Notes: generated by a model not told the origin, from the sequence alone. DNA of 29,624 nucleotides from an uncultured Azospirillum sp. (GCA_900539605.1 UQCS01000020.1:1-29624), one strand, 5' to 3'. Numbered from the stretch's first letter, positions 6,425 to 15,697 are shown. Translations and numbers: made by a program.

Positions 6425-8905
6425 TTATGCCAGTTTGGCAGCGATGGTTTCGATCTCGTAACATTCGATGAAGTCACCGTTTTGAATGTCATTGTAGTTT
6501 TCGAAACTCATGCCGCATTCGTAGCCTTCTTTGACTTCTTTGACGTCGTCTTTAAAGCGCTTTAACTGTCCGAGACTGCCGTCGTGAATAACCACGTTAT
6601 CACGCAGCAGACGCACTTTGGCGCCCCGTCTGACCATGCCTTCGGTGATCATGCAGCCGGCCACCTTGCCGACGCCGGTGATGGTGAAGACGTTGCGGAT
6701 TTCGGCGTAGCCGAGGATCTTTTCGCGCAATTCGGGCGACAACAGACCTTCGAGGCCTTTTTTGACGTCGTCGGCCACATCGTAAATAATCGAATAGTAA
6801 CGAATGTCAACCCCGTCACGACGCGCCATATCGCGGGCCTGAGGAATTGCGCGGACGTTAAAGCCGATGATCAAAGCGTTGGAAGCTTTGGCCAGGGTAA
6901 TATCCGATTCCGAAATCGGGCCGACTGCCGAGTGCAAAATCTGAACGCTGACTTCGTTGTTGGACAGCTTGTTCAAAGTTCCCTCGATCGCTTCGATCGA
7001 ACCCTGGACATCGGCTTTGATGATAACCGGCAGGTGTTTGGACTCGCCTGACTTAATCTTGTCGAGCATCTGTTCCATCGCGGATTTGGCGCTCTTGACC
7101 AATTTGGCGTCGCGTTCCTTCTGAATGCGGTAGTTGGTAATTTCCTTAGCCTGGGATTCACTTTCCACCATGTTGAAATTGTCACCGGCCGCCGGTGTTC
7201 CCTGCAGTCCGATCACTTCAACCGGGGTTGCCGGGCCAGCCTCGAAAATTTTGTGACCGTGTTCATTGAACATGGCACGAACGTGTCCCCATTCTTTGCC
7301 GGCGATGATAATGTCGCCGACTTTCAGGGTACCTTTTTGAACCAACAAGGTTGCAACCGATCCGCGGCCTTTTTCCATTTTGGCTTCAATCACGGTACCG
7401 CTGGCCTTGCAGCCGGGATCGGCTTTAAGGTCTAAAATTTCCGCTTGCAACAAAATTGCTTCGACCAGCTTGTCGATATTGATCCGTTTTTTGGCCGAGA
7501 CTTCGGTACACAGGCATTCACCGCCCATTTCTTCTACCGCAATGCCGTGCTGAAGCAACGAAGTTTTGACTTTCATCGGATCGGCACCGGGCAGGTCGAT
7601 TTTGTTGACCGCAACCACGATCGGAACTTCGGCTGCCTGAGCGTGGCGGATCGCTTCAACTGTTTGCGGCATGATGCCGTCGTTGGCGGCAACCACCAGT
7701 ACGACGATGTCGGTCACTTTGGCACCGCGGGCACGCATTTCCGAAAAGGCTTCGTGCCCCGGGGTATCAATAAAGGTGATTTTCTGTCCGTCACCGACCG
7801 TGATTTGATAAGCACCGATATGCTGGGTAATGCCGCCGGCTTCTTTGGCGGCAACGTTGGTTTCACGCAGGGCGTCAAGCAGAGAAGTTTTGCCGTGGTC
7901 GACGTGTCCCATGACGGTAACCACCGGTGCCCGCGGCAGCAGATTTTCTGGACGGCATTCTTCTTCGTTGAGAACCATCTCGACATCGCTGTCGGCAACC
8001 CGTTTCCATTTGTGCCCCATTTCTTCGACCACAATTTGTGCGGTATCGGCGTCAATCGGCTGATTGATGGTTGCCATAACGCCCAGCGACATCAACTTTT
8101 TGATCACTTCGGCGCCTTTTTCGGCCATTCGCGAAGCCAGTTCCTGCACTGTAATCACTTCGGGGATAATCACCTCTTTGATGATTTTTTCCTGCGGTTG
8201 GATAACCGGGGCCGGTTTCGGCTGTTTTTTCTTATAACGACGGCGCGGCGAAGCAAAGCCGTAATCGTCTTCGTCATCGTCATTACTGCCGAAAGTATGA
8301 ATATTGACTTTCGGGTTGCGGCGCTGCGGTTCAAAGCTGCGTTTGGTAATTTTCTTGCGTTCCTGTTCAAAGACGTCATCTTTGCTTTTGCTTTTTTCGG
8401 AAAGCGGCTTGGCCTTTTTGTCGCGCTCGCCGCCATCTTCGTCGTCCTCGTCAAAATCTTTGCCGCGGCGGTCTTTTTCTTTGGCCTTGAAAGTGTGTTC
8501 GTCGTCATTTTTTTCGGCGGGTTTGACGGCAGACGTTGCAGCCCGGGCTTCTTCTTCGCGACGTTTTTCTTCTTCAAGGCGCTTTTGTTCTTCCTGTTCT
8601 CTCAGCCGTGCTTCCTCTTCTTCTTTTTGTTTGCGGCGCAGGGCTGCTTTTTCTTCCTCTTCCTGCTGACGGCGCGCTTCGTGTTCTTTGGCGTCTGCAA
8701 TCAGTTTAAGCTTGGCGGCGGTAGCCTCGTCAATTTTAACTTCTTTGGCTGCCGTTGCGGCAGGATTGATTACTCTTTTTTTGCGAACTTCGACCTGTAC
8801 CACTTTTTTGCCGTCGCCTGACGGTCTGGAATCTCCCAGATTTTTAAGGGTGAGGGTCTTTTTTCCCGATAATGTTAATTTTGACTTTGCATTATCTTCT
8901 GTCAT
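6425..8905 (-). CDS. infB: Translation initiation factor IF-2
   Basis: GTPase that places initiator tRNA on the ribosome and promotes subunit joining. The 826 residues are in order: an N-terminal segment with KLTLSGKKTLTLK (about 8-20), a very charged Glu/Arg/Lys-rich helix (about 70-125) and acidic linker to about 215, the IF2_N domain (about 245-300), then the G domain. There GHVDHGKT is at 333-340, GGITQHIGAYQ about 357-367, DTPGHEAF 380-387 and NKID 434-437, with an SAKK G5. Domains II, III and the tRNA-binding C-terminal domain complete it. The long charged region is normal for alphaproteobacterial IF-2. It starts 28 bases after the YlxR/L7Ae gene, in the nusA operon. Confidence 0.98.
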   Translation of the reverse strand: MTEDNAKSKLTLSGKKTLTLKNLGDSRPSGDGKKVVQVEVRKKRVINPAATAAKEVKIDEATAAKLKLIADAKEHEARRQQEEEEKAALRRKQKEEEEARLREQEEQKRLEEEKRREEEARAATSAVKPAEKNDDEHTFKAKEKDRRGKDFDEDDEDGGERDKKAKPLSEKSKSKDDVFEQERKKITKRSFEPQRRNPKVNIHTFGSNDDDEDDYGFASPRRRYKKKQPKPAPVIQPQEKIIKEVIIPEVITVQELASRMAEKGAEVIKKLMSLGVMATINQPIDADTAQIVVEEMGHKWKRVADSDVEMVLNEEECRPENLLPRAPVVTVMGHVDHGKTSLLDALRETNVAAKEAGGITQHIGAYQITVGDGQKITFIDTPGHEAFSEMRARGAKVTDIVVLVVAANDGIMPQTVEAIRHAQAAEVPIVVAVNKIDLPGADPMKVKTSLLQHGIAVEEMGGECLCTEVSAKKRINIDKLVEAILLQAEILDLKADPGCKASGTVIEAKMEKGRGSVATLLVQKGTLKVGDIIIAGKEWGHVRAMFNEHGHKIFEAGPATPVEVIGLQGTPAAGDNFNMVESESQAKEITNYRIQKERDAKLVKSAKSAMEQMLDKIKSGESKHLPVIIKADVQGSIEAIEGTLNKLSNNEVSVQILHSAVGPISESDITLAKASNALIIGFNVRAIPQARDMARRDGVDIRYYSIIYDVADDVKKGLEGLLSPELREKILGYAEIRNVFTITGVGKVAGCMITEGMVRRGAKVRLLRDNVVIHDGSLGQLKRFKDDVKEVKEGYECGMSFENYNDIQNGDFIECYEIETIAAKLA

Positions 8906-8933
8906 TATAACTGTTTCTCCATCTTACATAATT

Positions 8934-9500
8934 TTAGGAATTGAAATTTTGCCATTTTTGCAACTGGTTACGAACCATCTCTGCCATTTTGCCTTTCAGC
9001 AAAGCCGCATGTACCGTGTTTACTCTGTTTAATGCCTTGTCCAACTCCTCAACTTCAAACAATGTCAAAATTTCCGTATTCCCGGCGGCGTTTCTGATTT
9101 TGGCAGCGCCGTCACTGCCGGCATCGGTCGCCTCAATAATAAAAGCAACTTTGCCTTTTTGCAGGTTCTCCCTTACTTTTTCAAAGCCGGTAATCAGCGA
9201 TCCTGCTTTCTTAGCCAGATTTATAGCGTCAAGTGCCCGATTTTTCAAGATATTTTCGACGATATCCCCCAAGTTCGGATCGACCTTGGTGTTTTTGCCG
9301 AATTTCTTAAAGATATTTTTGGCCACCGCCTGATTAAGAACCGCACGGGAATTGGTAAGATAAAAACCTTTTCCCGGCAGCTTCTTGTTAAAATCGGGGA
9401 TGACCTGCCGATCGGGCGTCAGCGTAAAGCGCAAGAGTTCTTCCTTGGCTTTTTCGACGCCCGTTGCCAGGCAGGTGCGATTTGGGTTAGTTTCTTTCAT
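8934..9500 (-). CDS. ylxR: YlxR-family RNA-binding protein with C-terminal L7Ae-like domain, 188 aa
   Basis: The N-terminal DUF448/YlxR domain (about 1-85) shows NRTCLATG, LLRFTLTPDRQVIPDFNKKLPGKGFYL and a following helix. The C-terminal half (about 95-188) has the L7Ae-like pattern ALDAINLAKKAGSLITGFEKV with a glycine-rich continuation. YlxR proteins are small RNA-binding factors encoded beside nusA and infB; the fused L7Ae-like half is commonly seen in Alphaproteobacteria. The ATG at 9500 overlaps the end of nusA by 14 bases, so translation is coupled. Thirty further in-frame codons upstream lie inside nusA and do not match the family. The symbol follows the N-terminal domain only. Nucleoid- or rnpB-linked roles reported for YlxR elsewhere are not visible here. 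Confidence 0.93.
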   Translation of the reverse strand: MKETNPNRTCLATGVEKAKEELLRFTLTPDRQVIPDFNKKLPGKGFYLTNSRAVLNQAVAKNIFKKFGKNTKVDPNLGDIVENILKNRALDAINLAKKAGSLITGFEKVRENLQKGKVAFIIEATDAGSDGAAKIRNAAGNTEILTLFEVEELDKALNRVNTVHAALLKGKMAEMVRNQLQKWQNFNS

Positions 9501-11022
9501 CCTCGGCTTCTTGTCCTTCGTTTTCAAACCAGTGCTCGCGGGCAGCCATAATAACTTTGTTGGCTTCGACCTGCGAGAGAGCGTTTTCACCGAGTATTTC
9601 GATCAGTTCGTCGGCAGCCAGATCAGCGAGGTCGTCCAACGTTTTGACCCCGTTTTCAGCCAGCACCAAAATCATATCCTGATCCAAACCGGTAACCGTT
9701 TTCAAAGTGTCGTCAATACCGAGGCTCTTGCTTTTTTCGGCAAATTCGGCGTTGCGTTTGGCGACGAATTCTTTGGCGCGGTTTTGCAGTTCGGTGGCAA
9801 CATCTTCGTCAAATCCTTCGATTTCGGCCAGTTCGTGCAACGGAACCAACGCTACTTCGTCAACATTGGAAAAACCTTCTGCAATCAGCAGGTGGGCAAT
9901 CATTTCGTCAACGTCCAAAGCTTCCATAAAGCGTTGGGAACGAACTTTGTTTTCGTTGGAACGACGTTCGGCTTCCTGTTCTTCGGTGAGAACGTCGATA
10001 TCGCAATTTAACAGCAGCGAAGCGAGTTTGACGTTTTGACCGCGGCGGCCGATTGCAATGGAGAATTGCTCCTGCGGAACCACGGCTTCAATGCGGTTGT
10101 TTTCTTCGTCAAGAACCACTTTGGTGACTTCGGCGGGTGCGAGGGCACTGACCATATACTGAGCGCGGTCTTCCGAATAGGGAATAATGTCGATTTTTTC
10201 GCCCTGCAGTTCCGTAACCACTGCCTGAACACGGATACCGCGCAGGCCGACGCAGGCCCCGACGGGGTCGATGGTCACGTCTTCGGCTCTGACTGCCAGT
10301 TTGGCCTTGGAGCCCGGGTCACGGGCGACCCCCATGATTTTGACAATGCCGTCATAAATTTCCGGAACTTCCTGAGTAAACAGGGCGGCCAGAAATTCCG
10401 GGCAGGTGCGCGACAAGAAAATCTGCGGACCCTTGGTTTCGCGGCGGACGTCGAGAACATAGGCACGCACGCGGTCACCGTTTTTGAATTTTTCTCTCGG
10501 GATAATTTCATCACGACGCAGCACCGCTTCGGTTTTGCCGATATCGAGCACCACATTGCCGAATTCGATTCTTTTAACGGTTCCGTTAACGATGGTGCCC
10601 ATTTTTTCTTTATATTCCTCGTACTGACGGTTGCGTTCGGCGTCACGCACTTTCTGCACAATCACCTGTTTGGCGGTTTGGGCAGCAACGCGGCCGAAGT
10701 CAATCGGCGGCAGGGTGTCAATAATGAAGTCGCCAGCGACAGCGTCTTTTTTATACGCCTGAGCCTGTTCGACCGTCAGCTGGGTGACTTCGTTTTCGAC
10801 TTCGTCTACCACTTCGCGGTAACGTTCCAGTGTAATGGCACCGGTTTTGCGGTCGATTTGGGCACGGATGTCATGTTCAAAGCCGTAACGGGAGCGGGCG
10901 GCTTTCTGGATCGCAACTTCCATCGCGACAAAGACATCTTCTTTGTCGATGTTCTTTTCGCGGGCCACCGTGTCGGCGACTAAGATAATTTCGGGTCTGG
11001 GCATATTTTCGATATTTGGCAT
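9487..11022 (-). CDS. nusA: Transcription termination/antitermination factor NusA
   Basis: Binds RNA polymerase and nascent RNA to modulate pausing, termination and antitermination. At 511 residues it has the full proteobacterial layout: an N-terminal polymerase-binding domain (1 to about 125), S1 (about 141-205, GTIVNGTVKRIEFGNVVLDIG), KH1 (about 235-285) and KH2 with GRRG at 325-328. Two C-terminal helix-hairpin-helix repeats then follow (IEGFDEDVATELQNRAKEF and a second around residue 460). ATG at 11022 is preceded by GAGGGAAAA. It starts 29 bases after rimP and overlaps the downstream YlxR gene. NusA is a candidate to act on the terminator-like hairpin in the operon leader, as NusA autoregulates its operon in other bacteria. 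Confidence 0.98.
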   Translation of the reverse strand: MPNIENMPRPEIILVADTVAREKNIDKEDVFVAMEVAIQKAARSRYGFEHDIRAQIDRKTGAITLERYREVVDEVENEVTQLTVEQAQAYKKDAVAGDFIIDTLPPIDFGRVAAQTAKQVIVQKVRDAERNRQYEEYKEKMGTIVNGTVKRIEFGNVVLDIGKTEAVLRRDEIIPREKFKNGDRVRAYVLDVRRETKGPQIFLSRTCPEFLAALFTQEVPEIYDGIVKIMGVARDPGSKAKLAVRAEDVTIDPVGACVGLRGIRVQAVVTELQGEKIDIIPYSEDRAQYMVSALAPAEVTKVVLDEENNRIEAVVPQEQFSIAIGRRGQNVKLASLLLNCDIDVLTEEQEAERRSNENKVRSQRFMEALDVDEMIAHLLIAEGFSNVDEVALVPLHELAEIEGFDEDVATELQNRAKEFVAKRNAEFAEKSKSLGIDDTLKTVTGLDQDMILVLAENGVKTLDDLADLAADELIEILGENALSQVEANKVIMAAREHWFENEGQEAEDERN

Positions 11023-11051
11023 TTTTCCCTCGTTAAATATTTCAGTTAAGT

Positions 11052-11567
11052 TTATTCTTCGATCTCGATTTCTTCTTCACCGGCTTCGGCGGCTGCAGCA
11101 GCCAGCAGTTCGTCGGTTAAAAGCAGTTTGGCTTTGGCAACGGCGTCATAAGGAATGGCATATTCTTCCCCGTCCATGGCCAAAATAATGTTGTCCTGTT
11201 CATCCACCCGGAGAATCCGTCCCTTGAAGCGTTTGCGTTTTTCGACCTCGGTATCGGTTTCTATTTTGGCTTCAAATCCGGCGAATCGGACAAAGTTTTC
11301 CAGTGCCGTCAGCGGGCGGTCCAACCCCGGCGAACTGACTTCAAGATTGTAGCGGCCGGCGATCGGGTCTTTTTCATCCATAAGGGCCGAAACGGCGCGG
11401 CTGACGGCGGCACAATCGTCAACGACGATGTTTTCGCGGTCTTTGCGTTCAATCATAATTTGCAAAGTCGGATTGACATTGCCGATGGTAATGATACGGA
11501 CGACGTCAAAGCCCATTTGATTGATAAGCGGTTCAAGCAGGTCCTGCAGGTGGTGTCTTTTTTGCAT
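11052..11567 (-). CDS. rimP: Ribosome maturation factor RimP
   Basis: Small-subunit maturation factor. The 171 residues match the family: a helix-strand N-terminal domain (LLEPLINQMGFDVVRI), the diagnostic YNLEVSSPGLDRPL motif near residue 95-108, and an SH3-like C-terminal domain with FKGRILRVDEQDNIIL. The tail is very acidic (EAGEEEIEIEE), a common alphaproteobacterial feature. ATG at 11567 follows AAAAAGGAAAA. It is first in the operon with nusA, as in E. coli, but no initiator tRNA gene precedes it here. Instead a terminator-like hairpin lies just upstream. Confidence 0.96.
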   Translation of the reverse strand: MQKRHHLQDLLEPLINQMGFDVVRIITIGNVNPTLQIMIERKDRENIVVDDCAAVSRAVSALMDEKDPIAGRYNLEVSSPGLDRPLTALENFVRFAGFEAKIETDTEVEKRKRFKGRILRVDEQDNIILAMDGEEYAIPYDAVAKAKLLLTDELLAAAAAEAGEEEIEIEE

Positions 11568-11588
11568 TTGTTTTCCTTTTTCATTAAC

Positions 11589-11616
11589 AAAAAAGCGGGG
11601 CTTTCGGCCCCACTTT
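11589..11616 (-). terminator. Intrinsic terminator in the leader of the rimP operon (putative attenuator)
   Basis: On the - strand AAAGTGGGGC and GCCCCGCTTT form a 10-bp stem (one G-U) with a CGAAA loop, followed by TTTTTTG. It points toward rimP and lies only 22 bases before the rimP start, with no gene on this strand upstream of it to terminate. A competing stem CTTTCA/TGAAAG (11630-11635 with 11613-11618) would open the base of the terminator. Attenuation is inference. Confidence 0.7.
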
Positions 11617-11645
11617 CAACTAATTTTCATGAAAGAATATATGTT

Positions 11646-11651
11646 ATATAG
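11646..11651 (-). promoter_or_regulatory. Probable -10 element of the rimP-nusA operon
   Basis: CTATAT on the - strand equals the alphaproteobacterial -10 consensus. The matching -35 is poor (around CTTTAT). Start of transcription would fall near 11639, giving a leader of about 70 bases before rimP that contains the terminator hairpin. Confidence 0.45.
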
Positions 11652-11762
11652 CATAAATTTTTAAAAGATAAAGCTTTTTTTTCTTTTGTTGACCAATGAA
11701 ACAATTATTTTTTGAAAATTTAAAAAAAGATGATAAAATAAAGCATCTTTTTATTGACGGCC

Positions 11763-11769
11763 GGAGAGG
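11763..11769 (+). promoter_or_regulatory. Strong ribosome-binding site deciding the start of the 1302-aa gene
   Basis: GGAGAGG sits four bases before ATG at 11774. The open frame reaches up to an ATG at 11696, but that codon has only TTGTTGACCA before it and no SD. Confidence 0.6.
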
Positions 11770-11773
11770 TTTT

Positions 11774-14700
11774 ATGACTTATCAAGAAATGCTTACAAAG
11801 GCGGCAACATTGACACAAGTGCCAGATTATTTATCGTTGCTTGAAGAAATGGATTATTTGGAATATGAACAATTTGCTCCGATCTGTGAAGCTTTGACCG
11901 CCAATCCGTATTTTGCCGAAATTCCGCCTGAAAGTCTGAGCGGTATTTATAAGAAGATAAGAAAGAACAACCTGCTTTTTTCTGAAAAGAAGATAAATTT
12001 AGCGAAGACAATTTATGAAAAATCGGGTGCCGTATATTCGCCCGAGTTGGGAAGGCTGCTTGCTTACAGTGCCGAGGTTCATGCCTCAAGCATATCCTCG
12101 ACGTTGGCTTTTTTTGAAAAAATTATTGATAACAAGCCGGCACCGGAACAATTTGCGAGCATATACGAAGAGGTCAACTATACGCTGAAATATTATAAAC
12201 AGTGGTCGGATTTGCAGCGGAAGGGGGTTTTGCATTTGTTGGATAAACTGTCGCAAAATGTTCCCGACGGTCTGGCTGCCGGTTATACGAAGTTGGCTGC
12301 TACAGCCGGAATTAATTGCGGGTATTCGGAAGTGCTGCCGTATGTCATGCGCGGCATGCAGATGAGCGACAATAATAAGGGAAGTTATGAAGCGGTTTGT
12401 GATTATGTTTGTGAGATGGTGCACAAAAGACATGCCGATCCAGCCGATTTTTTTGAAATTTTGCGAAAGATGGCGACGGAAGGCTATCAAATTCCGCAAG
12501 CGGCCTTTGGTAAAGAGGGGAACATCGAAGCCTATCAAAAAGAAGTTGAAAATTTGCGACAGCGTTTGCAAACGGGGACGCATGCATATGAGCTGTATGA
12601 TTATGCGCTGTCTGCCGCAAAAGTGCTCAGCGAATCGCATCTTATGTATGACAGCGATGTTCTTTCAATGATTGAAACCCTGCAGAACAATCCGCGCCGT
12701 CCGCTGGAAATGCTGCCGGTTTTTGAAATCTGTAATACCGTGACAGGCCGCAGTTCTTCATTGTCGGACCGCTGTTTGGAGATTGTGACTAAAGAAGCAG
12801 CTTATGGTGTGCGGGAAATTGAAGCAGCACAATCCCTGATAGATGCAATGCAGAAATTTTACCGGGCTTTTCCTCATCCCGAATCGCAACAATATCAGAC
12901 AGATGTCGCCGGTTTGTTTGCCAATGCGACCCGGCCGGATTCATATGTCAATTTCGTTGATTTGATGATGAACTGCGGAAAATTGGATCAGGCTTTTGCG
13001 ATTATTGCCGCCAAGATAAATTCGCTGCCGTTAACCGGAAATCACGGGGCTGAGGCAAATGAGCTGTTGCGATGCCTGTTGCAAACAGAGGCGTTTGCAG
13101 ACAAAGAAGAACAAACGGCCGCGCTGGTTGCAAAACTGCTTCAACGGCCGGATCTTTCGGCAGACAAGGCCGTCAGAAGATTAAATGAAATTGTTGAAAA
13201 TGTGTTGAAACGTTATCCGCAACAAAGTGAGCGTTATTTTAATATCTGGCAGAATCTGCTGGTGCAGCGTGGTAAGGATGTTGACGGGGAAATGATGATC
13301 AGAGGTTTGACCAGCCTCCCGGTCCGTTCTACAGACAAGATTTTGGAACTGGCCGCGTTGGTACCGCTGCCCGAAGACACTGAAAATAAAACGAAACTGT
13401 TGTCCCATCTTTTGACAATGGGCAATCAGGCCGGCGAAGAACAAGCCGGAAAAATCGTACGATGGGCTGCAGACAGAGGCTTGACGCCGGCGATGATGTT
13501 TGAAGATGAAAAATTTGCGCGGGACAGCTGGAATACTTTTGATATTATCGAAATGCTGAAATTGTATAAAGAAACCCTGTTGCGGTGTCAGGATGTGTCG
13601 GAACAAGAGTTGGTACAGCTGGAAGCGATAAACCGGATGATTGCTGACTCATCGTCATGGAATTATGATAGGCAGGAAAGTCTGGATCGCATACCCGGAA
13701 AATGGGAACAAATGCAGCAGGCGGCCGAAGCGGGATATGCCGGTTTGTCGGAAGGCGAAAAGAAGCAGTTGGCGCGGATACTGACAACCCCCGCGCTGAG
13801 CCGGGAGGAAAAACAGCATTTTTTCCGTAAAGGCCTTAACGGTTGTCTGTCCTGCAATCTTGGCATTTATCTGAAGGTTAAAGATTATATGCAGAAAGAA
13901 GCCGGTTCTGGTGCCGTAACAATGCAATGGCTGATTCCGTCTGCTTTTTCATGTGCTAAAATTTACGGCAAAGATTATATGAACTATTTTCGGGTTATTG
14001 ACAATTATAATAAAGCGTTGCCAAAGTGGCAGGAAGAATGTTGGAACGGAGATAAGAAGCAGGCGCGTGAGGATAAAGAGGAAAAACTCCGCCGGCAGTA
14101 TAAGGGGTATTCTTTTATTCTTGATACATTGGAAAACTTACCGGATAACCGGTTGTTAGCCAAAATGGCGTTGCAGAAAAATCTTCTGTTGTCGCCACCG
14201 AAAAATAGAGAGGAATTAAAAATCGTGAAGCAGTGGCAGCAGGATGTGTTGTCCGATGAAAAATTCTGTCTTCCGAAAGAAAGGCGGCGGCTTGAGCTTT
14301 ATTGTCAGAGTCTGCTCGGTACGTTGTACAGTACGGCTAATTATGTGGAATATCGCAATTTGCAGCCGATCGGCATGGAAAAAGCGACGGCATGGATGGT
14401 TAAAGCCGTGGAAAAAGACGGTGATCTGCCGCGAATCCGCCGTTTTTTCGATCGGCATCTGAAAGCGGTGAATGCAATCGGCGAAACCTTTTTGAGGTTG
14501 GATGCACCGCATTATTCGACGGAGAGAATAAACGATCTCAATGATTGCGCGCGTTCTGAAGTAAAATTCTCGGATGACTACTCTCTGTTGGCTGACAAAT
14601 TGTCTTATATCAGCGACCAGGAACTGGAAACTTTGAAATACGGCGAAATTTATGAGCGGCTGGCCAACATTAAGTATCAGTACAGCGACTATGATTTTGC

Positions 14701-15682
14701 CGCTGCCAACTCGGCCTATATCTCGTCGCAGGAAGATTACGACGAGGCCGAAGAACTTTACCGGCGGGGACAGATAACGCCGTCACGTTTTGCCGATAAG
14801 CCGGTTTTGTATAATGATGACCAAACGTTGCGTTGCCGGGTAGCGTCAAAAGACGATCCGCGGATTTTGTTTGCCGGCCAACACACTTCCTGCTGCCAGA
14901 GCTTTGGTGATGTCGGCGGCCATTGTGCCATCGACAGCGTAACCAACCCGCATTCGGGATGCATGATCTGGGAAAAAAAAGAACAGAAAGGCGGTGAATG
15001 GCAAATATGCGGCTGCAGTTGGTTTTATGAAAGCCAGAACGGCAAATACAAAGGATTGACGTTTGATAACGTGGAAGTTGAAAACTATTATAAAAACAAA
15101 GGAGAAGTCAAAAAACTGCTGACACGGATGGTCAAGGAATTTGCCGGTGACAATTATCGTTATATTTCGGTGGGCCAAAGCAATGATGACATCAGTATGA
15201 CCGGGTACAGAAGATTGCTTTCCAAAAATCCGCTGCCGCAGGGGTATAAAGGATACACCGATGCTTCGGAAAAACAAAAGCTGCTGTATGAAAATTCAAA
15301 TGCAACAGCCGAAAAAGTTGACGTGCCGGTTATTTGTGCCGGCGATATGCGTGATTGTCAAAAGTTGAAAACGATCAATCGGAGTATACGGCGATTTAGT
15401 TGGCATGACGGTGATAAATGCGTGGTTTTGAAAGACAGTGGTCAGGTTTATGCAGCGGCAGTTTGGATGCATAACGAAAAACGGGTGATACTGGCGGCAG
15501 ATCCGCAATCCGCGGCCGTGGTGCCGCAGCAGTTGTCAGATTTTCGCGATTTTGCCTTGAAATGTGTTGGTCGTGATATTGACAACCCCGAGATTGTTGA
15601 TGGTCTCTGTCTGGCATCGGCTGCCGTTGAAAAGAAAAATGCCGCTCCGAGTTACCGCCACATCGGCAGCGAATATGAATAG
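11774..15682 (+). CDS. Large protein of unknown function, 1302 aa, helical with a Cys/His/Trp-rich C-terminal module
   Basis: I do not recognise the family. There is no signal peptide and no membrane helix. About residues 1-990 are polar and helical, with repeated Leu/Ala-rich helix pairs that resemble an alpha-solenoid without a regular repeat length. From about 1015 the style changes to a compact module: TLRCRVASKDDPRILFAG, SCCQSFGDVGGHC (C1040, C1041, H1050, C1051), NPHSGCMIW, EWQICGCSWFYE (C1079, C1081, W1083), then GLTFDNVEVENYY (about 1094-1106) and a helix LLTRMVKEFAG. Residues 1170-1302 form another ordered-looking region. The mix of conserved-type Cys, His, Asp and Asn suggests an enzymatic or metal-binding domain on a helical scaffold; this is inference. 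The gene stands alone between divergent rimP and metG. The start at 11774 rests on its SD; 11696 would add 26 residues. Confidence 0.85.
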   Translation: MTYQEMLTKAATLTQVPDYLSLLEEMDYLEYEQFAPICEALTANPYFAEIPPESLSGIYKKIRKNNLLFSEKKINLAKTIYEKSGAVYSPELGRLLAYSAEVHASSISSTLAFFEKIIDNKPAPEQFASIYEEVNYTLKYYKQWSDLQRKGVLHLLDKLSQNVPDGLAAGYTKLAATAGINCGYSEVLPYVMRGMQMSDNNKGSYEAVCDYVCEMVHKRHADPADFFEILRKMATEGYQIPQAAFGKEGNIEAYQKEVENLRQRLQTGTHAYELYDYALSAAKVLSESHLMYDSDVLSMIETLQNNPRRPLEMLPVFEICNTVTGRSSSLSDRCLEIVTKEAAYGVREIEAAQSLIDAMQKFYRAFPHPESQQYQTDVAGLFANATRPDSYVNFVDLMMNCGKLDQAFAIIAAKINSLPLTGNHGAEANELLRCLLQTEAFADKEEQTAALVAKLLQRPDLSADKAVRRLNEIVENVLKRYPQQSERYFNIWQNLLVQRGKDVDGEMMIRGLTSLPVRSTDKILELAALVPLPEDTENKTKLLSHLLTMGNQAGEEQAGKIVRWAADRGLTPAMMFEDEKFARDSWNTFDIIEMLKLYKETLLRCQDVSEQELVQLEAINRMIADSSSWNYDRQESLDRIPGKWEQMQQAAEAGYAGLSEGEKKQLARILTTPALSREEKQHFFRKGLNGCLSCNLGIYLKVKDYMQKEAGSGAVTMQWLIPSAFSCAKIYGKDYMNYFRVIDNYNKALPKWQEECWNGDKKQAREDKEEKLRRQYKGYSFILDTLENLPDNRLLAKMALQKNLLLSPPKNREELKIVKQWQQDVLSDEKFCLPKERRRLELYCQSLLGTLYSTANYVEYRNLQPIGMEKATAWMVKAVEKDGDLPRIRRFFDRHLKAVNAIGETFLRLDAPHYSTERINDLNDCARSEVKFSDDYSLLADKLSYISDQELETLKYGEIYERLANIKYQYSDYDFAAANSAYISSQEDYDEAEELYRRGQITPSRFADKPVLYNDDQTLRCRVASKDDPRILFAGQHTSCCQSFGDVGGHCAIDSVTNPHSGCMIWEKKEQKGGEWQICGCSWFYESQNGKYKGLTFDNVEVENYYKNKGEVKKLLTRMVKEFAGDNYRYISVGQSNDDISMTGYRRLLSKNPLPQGYKGYTDASEKQKLLYENSNATAEKVDVPVICAGDMRDCQKLKTINRSIRRFSWHDGDKCVVLKDSGQVYAAAVWMHNEKRVILAADPQSAAVVPQQLSDFRDFALKCVGRDIDNPEIVDGLCLASAAVEKKNAAPSYRHIGSEYE

Positions 15683-15697
15683 CTGGGTAAAAAAACG

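Noticed and set aside
6343..6492. 50-residue N-terminal extension of RbfA
   Set aside because: Overlaps infB, does not match the family, and the AAGGA site points to 6342.
7445..8821. Long + strand open frame of 458 codons ending in a Phe-rich stretch
   Set aside because: Shadow of infB; the Phe run is the complement of the Glu/Lys-rich linker of IF-2.
10036..10983. + strand open frame of 315 codons
   Set aside because: Shadow of nusA; composition mirrors the complementary codons and no domain is visible.
11618..11695. Initiator tRNA gene upstream of rimP, as in E. coli metY
   Set aside because: Only about 80 AT-rich bases are available and no cloverleaf or T-loop sequence is present.
11696..11773. 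26-residue N-terminal extension of the 1302-aa protein
   Set aside because: No ribosome-binding site at 11696 while GGAGAGG marks 11774; kept only as an alternative.
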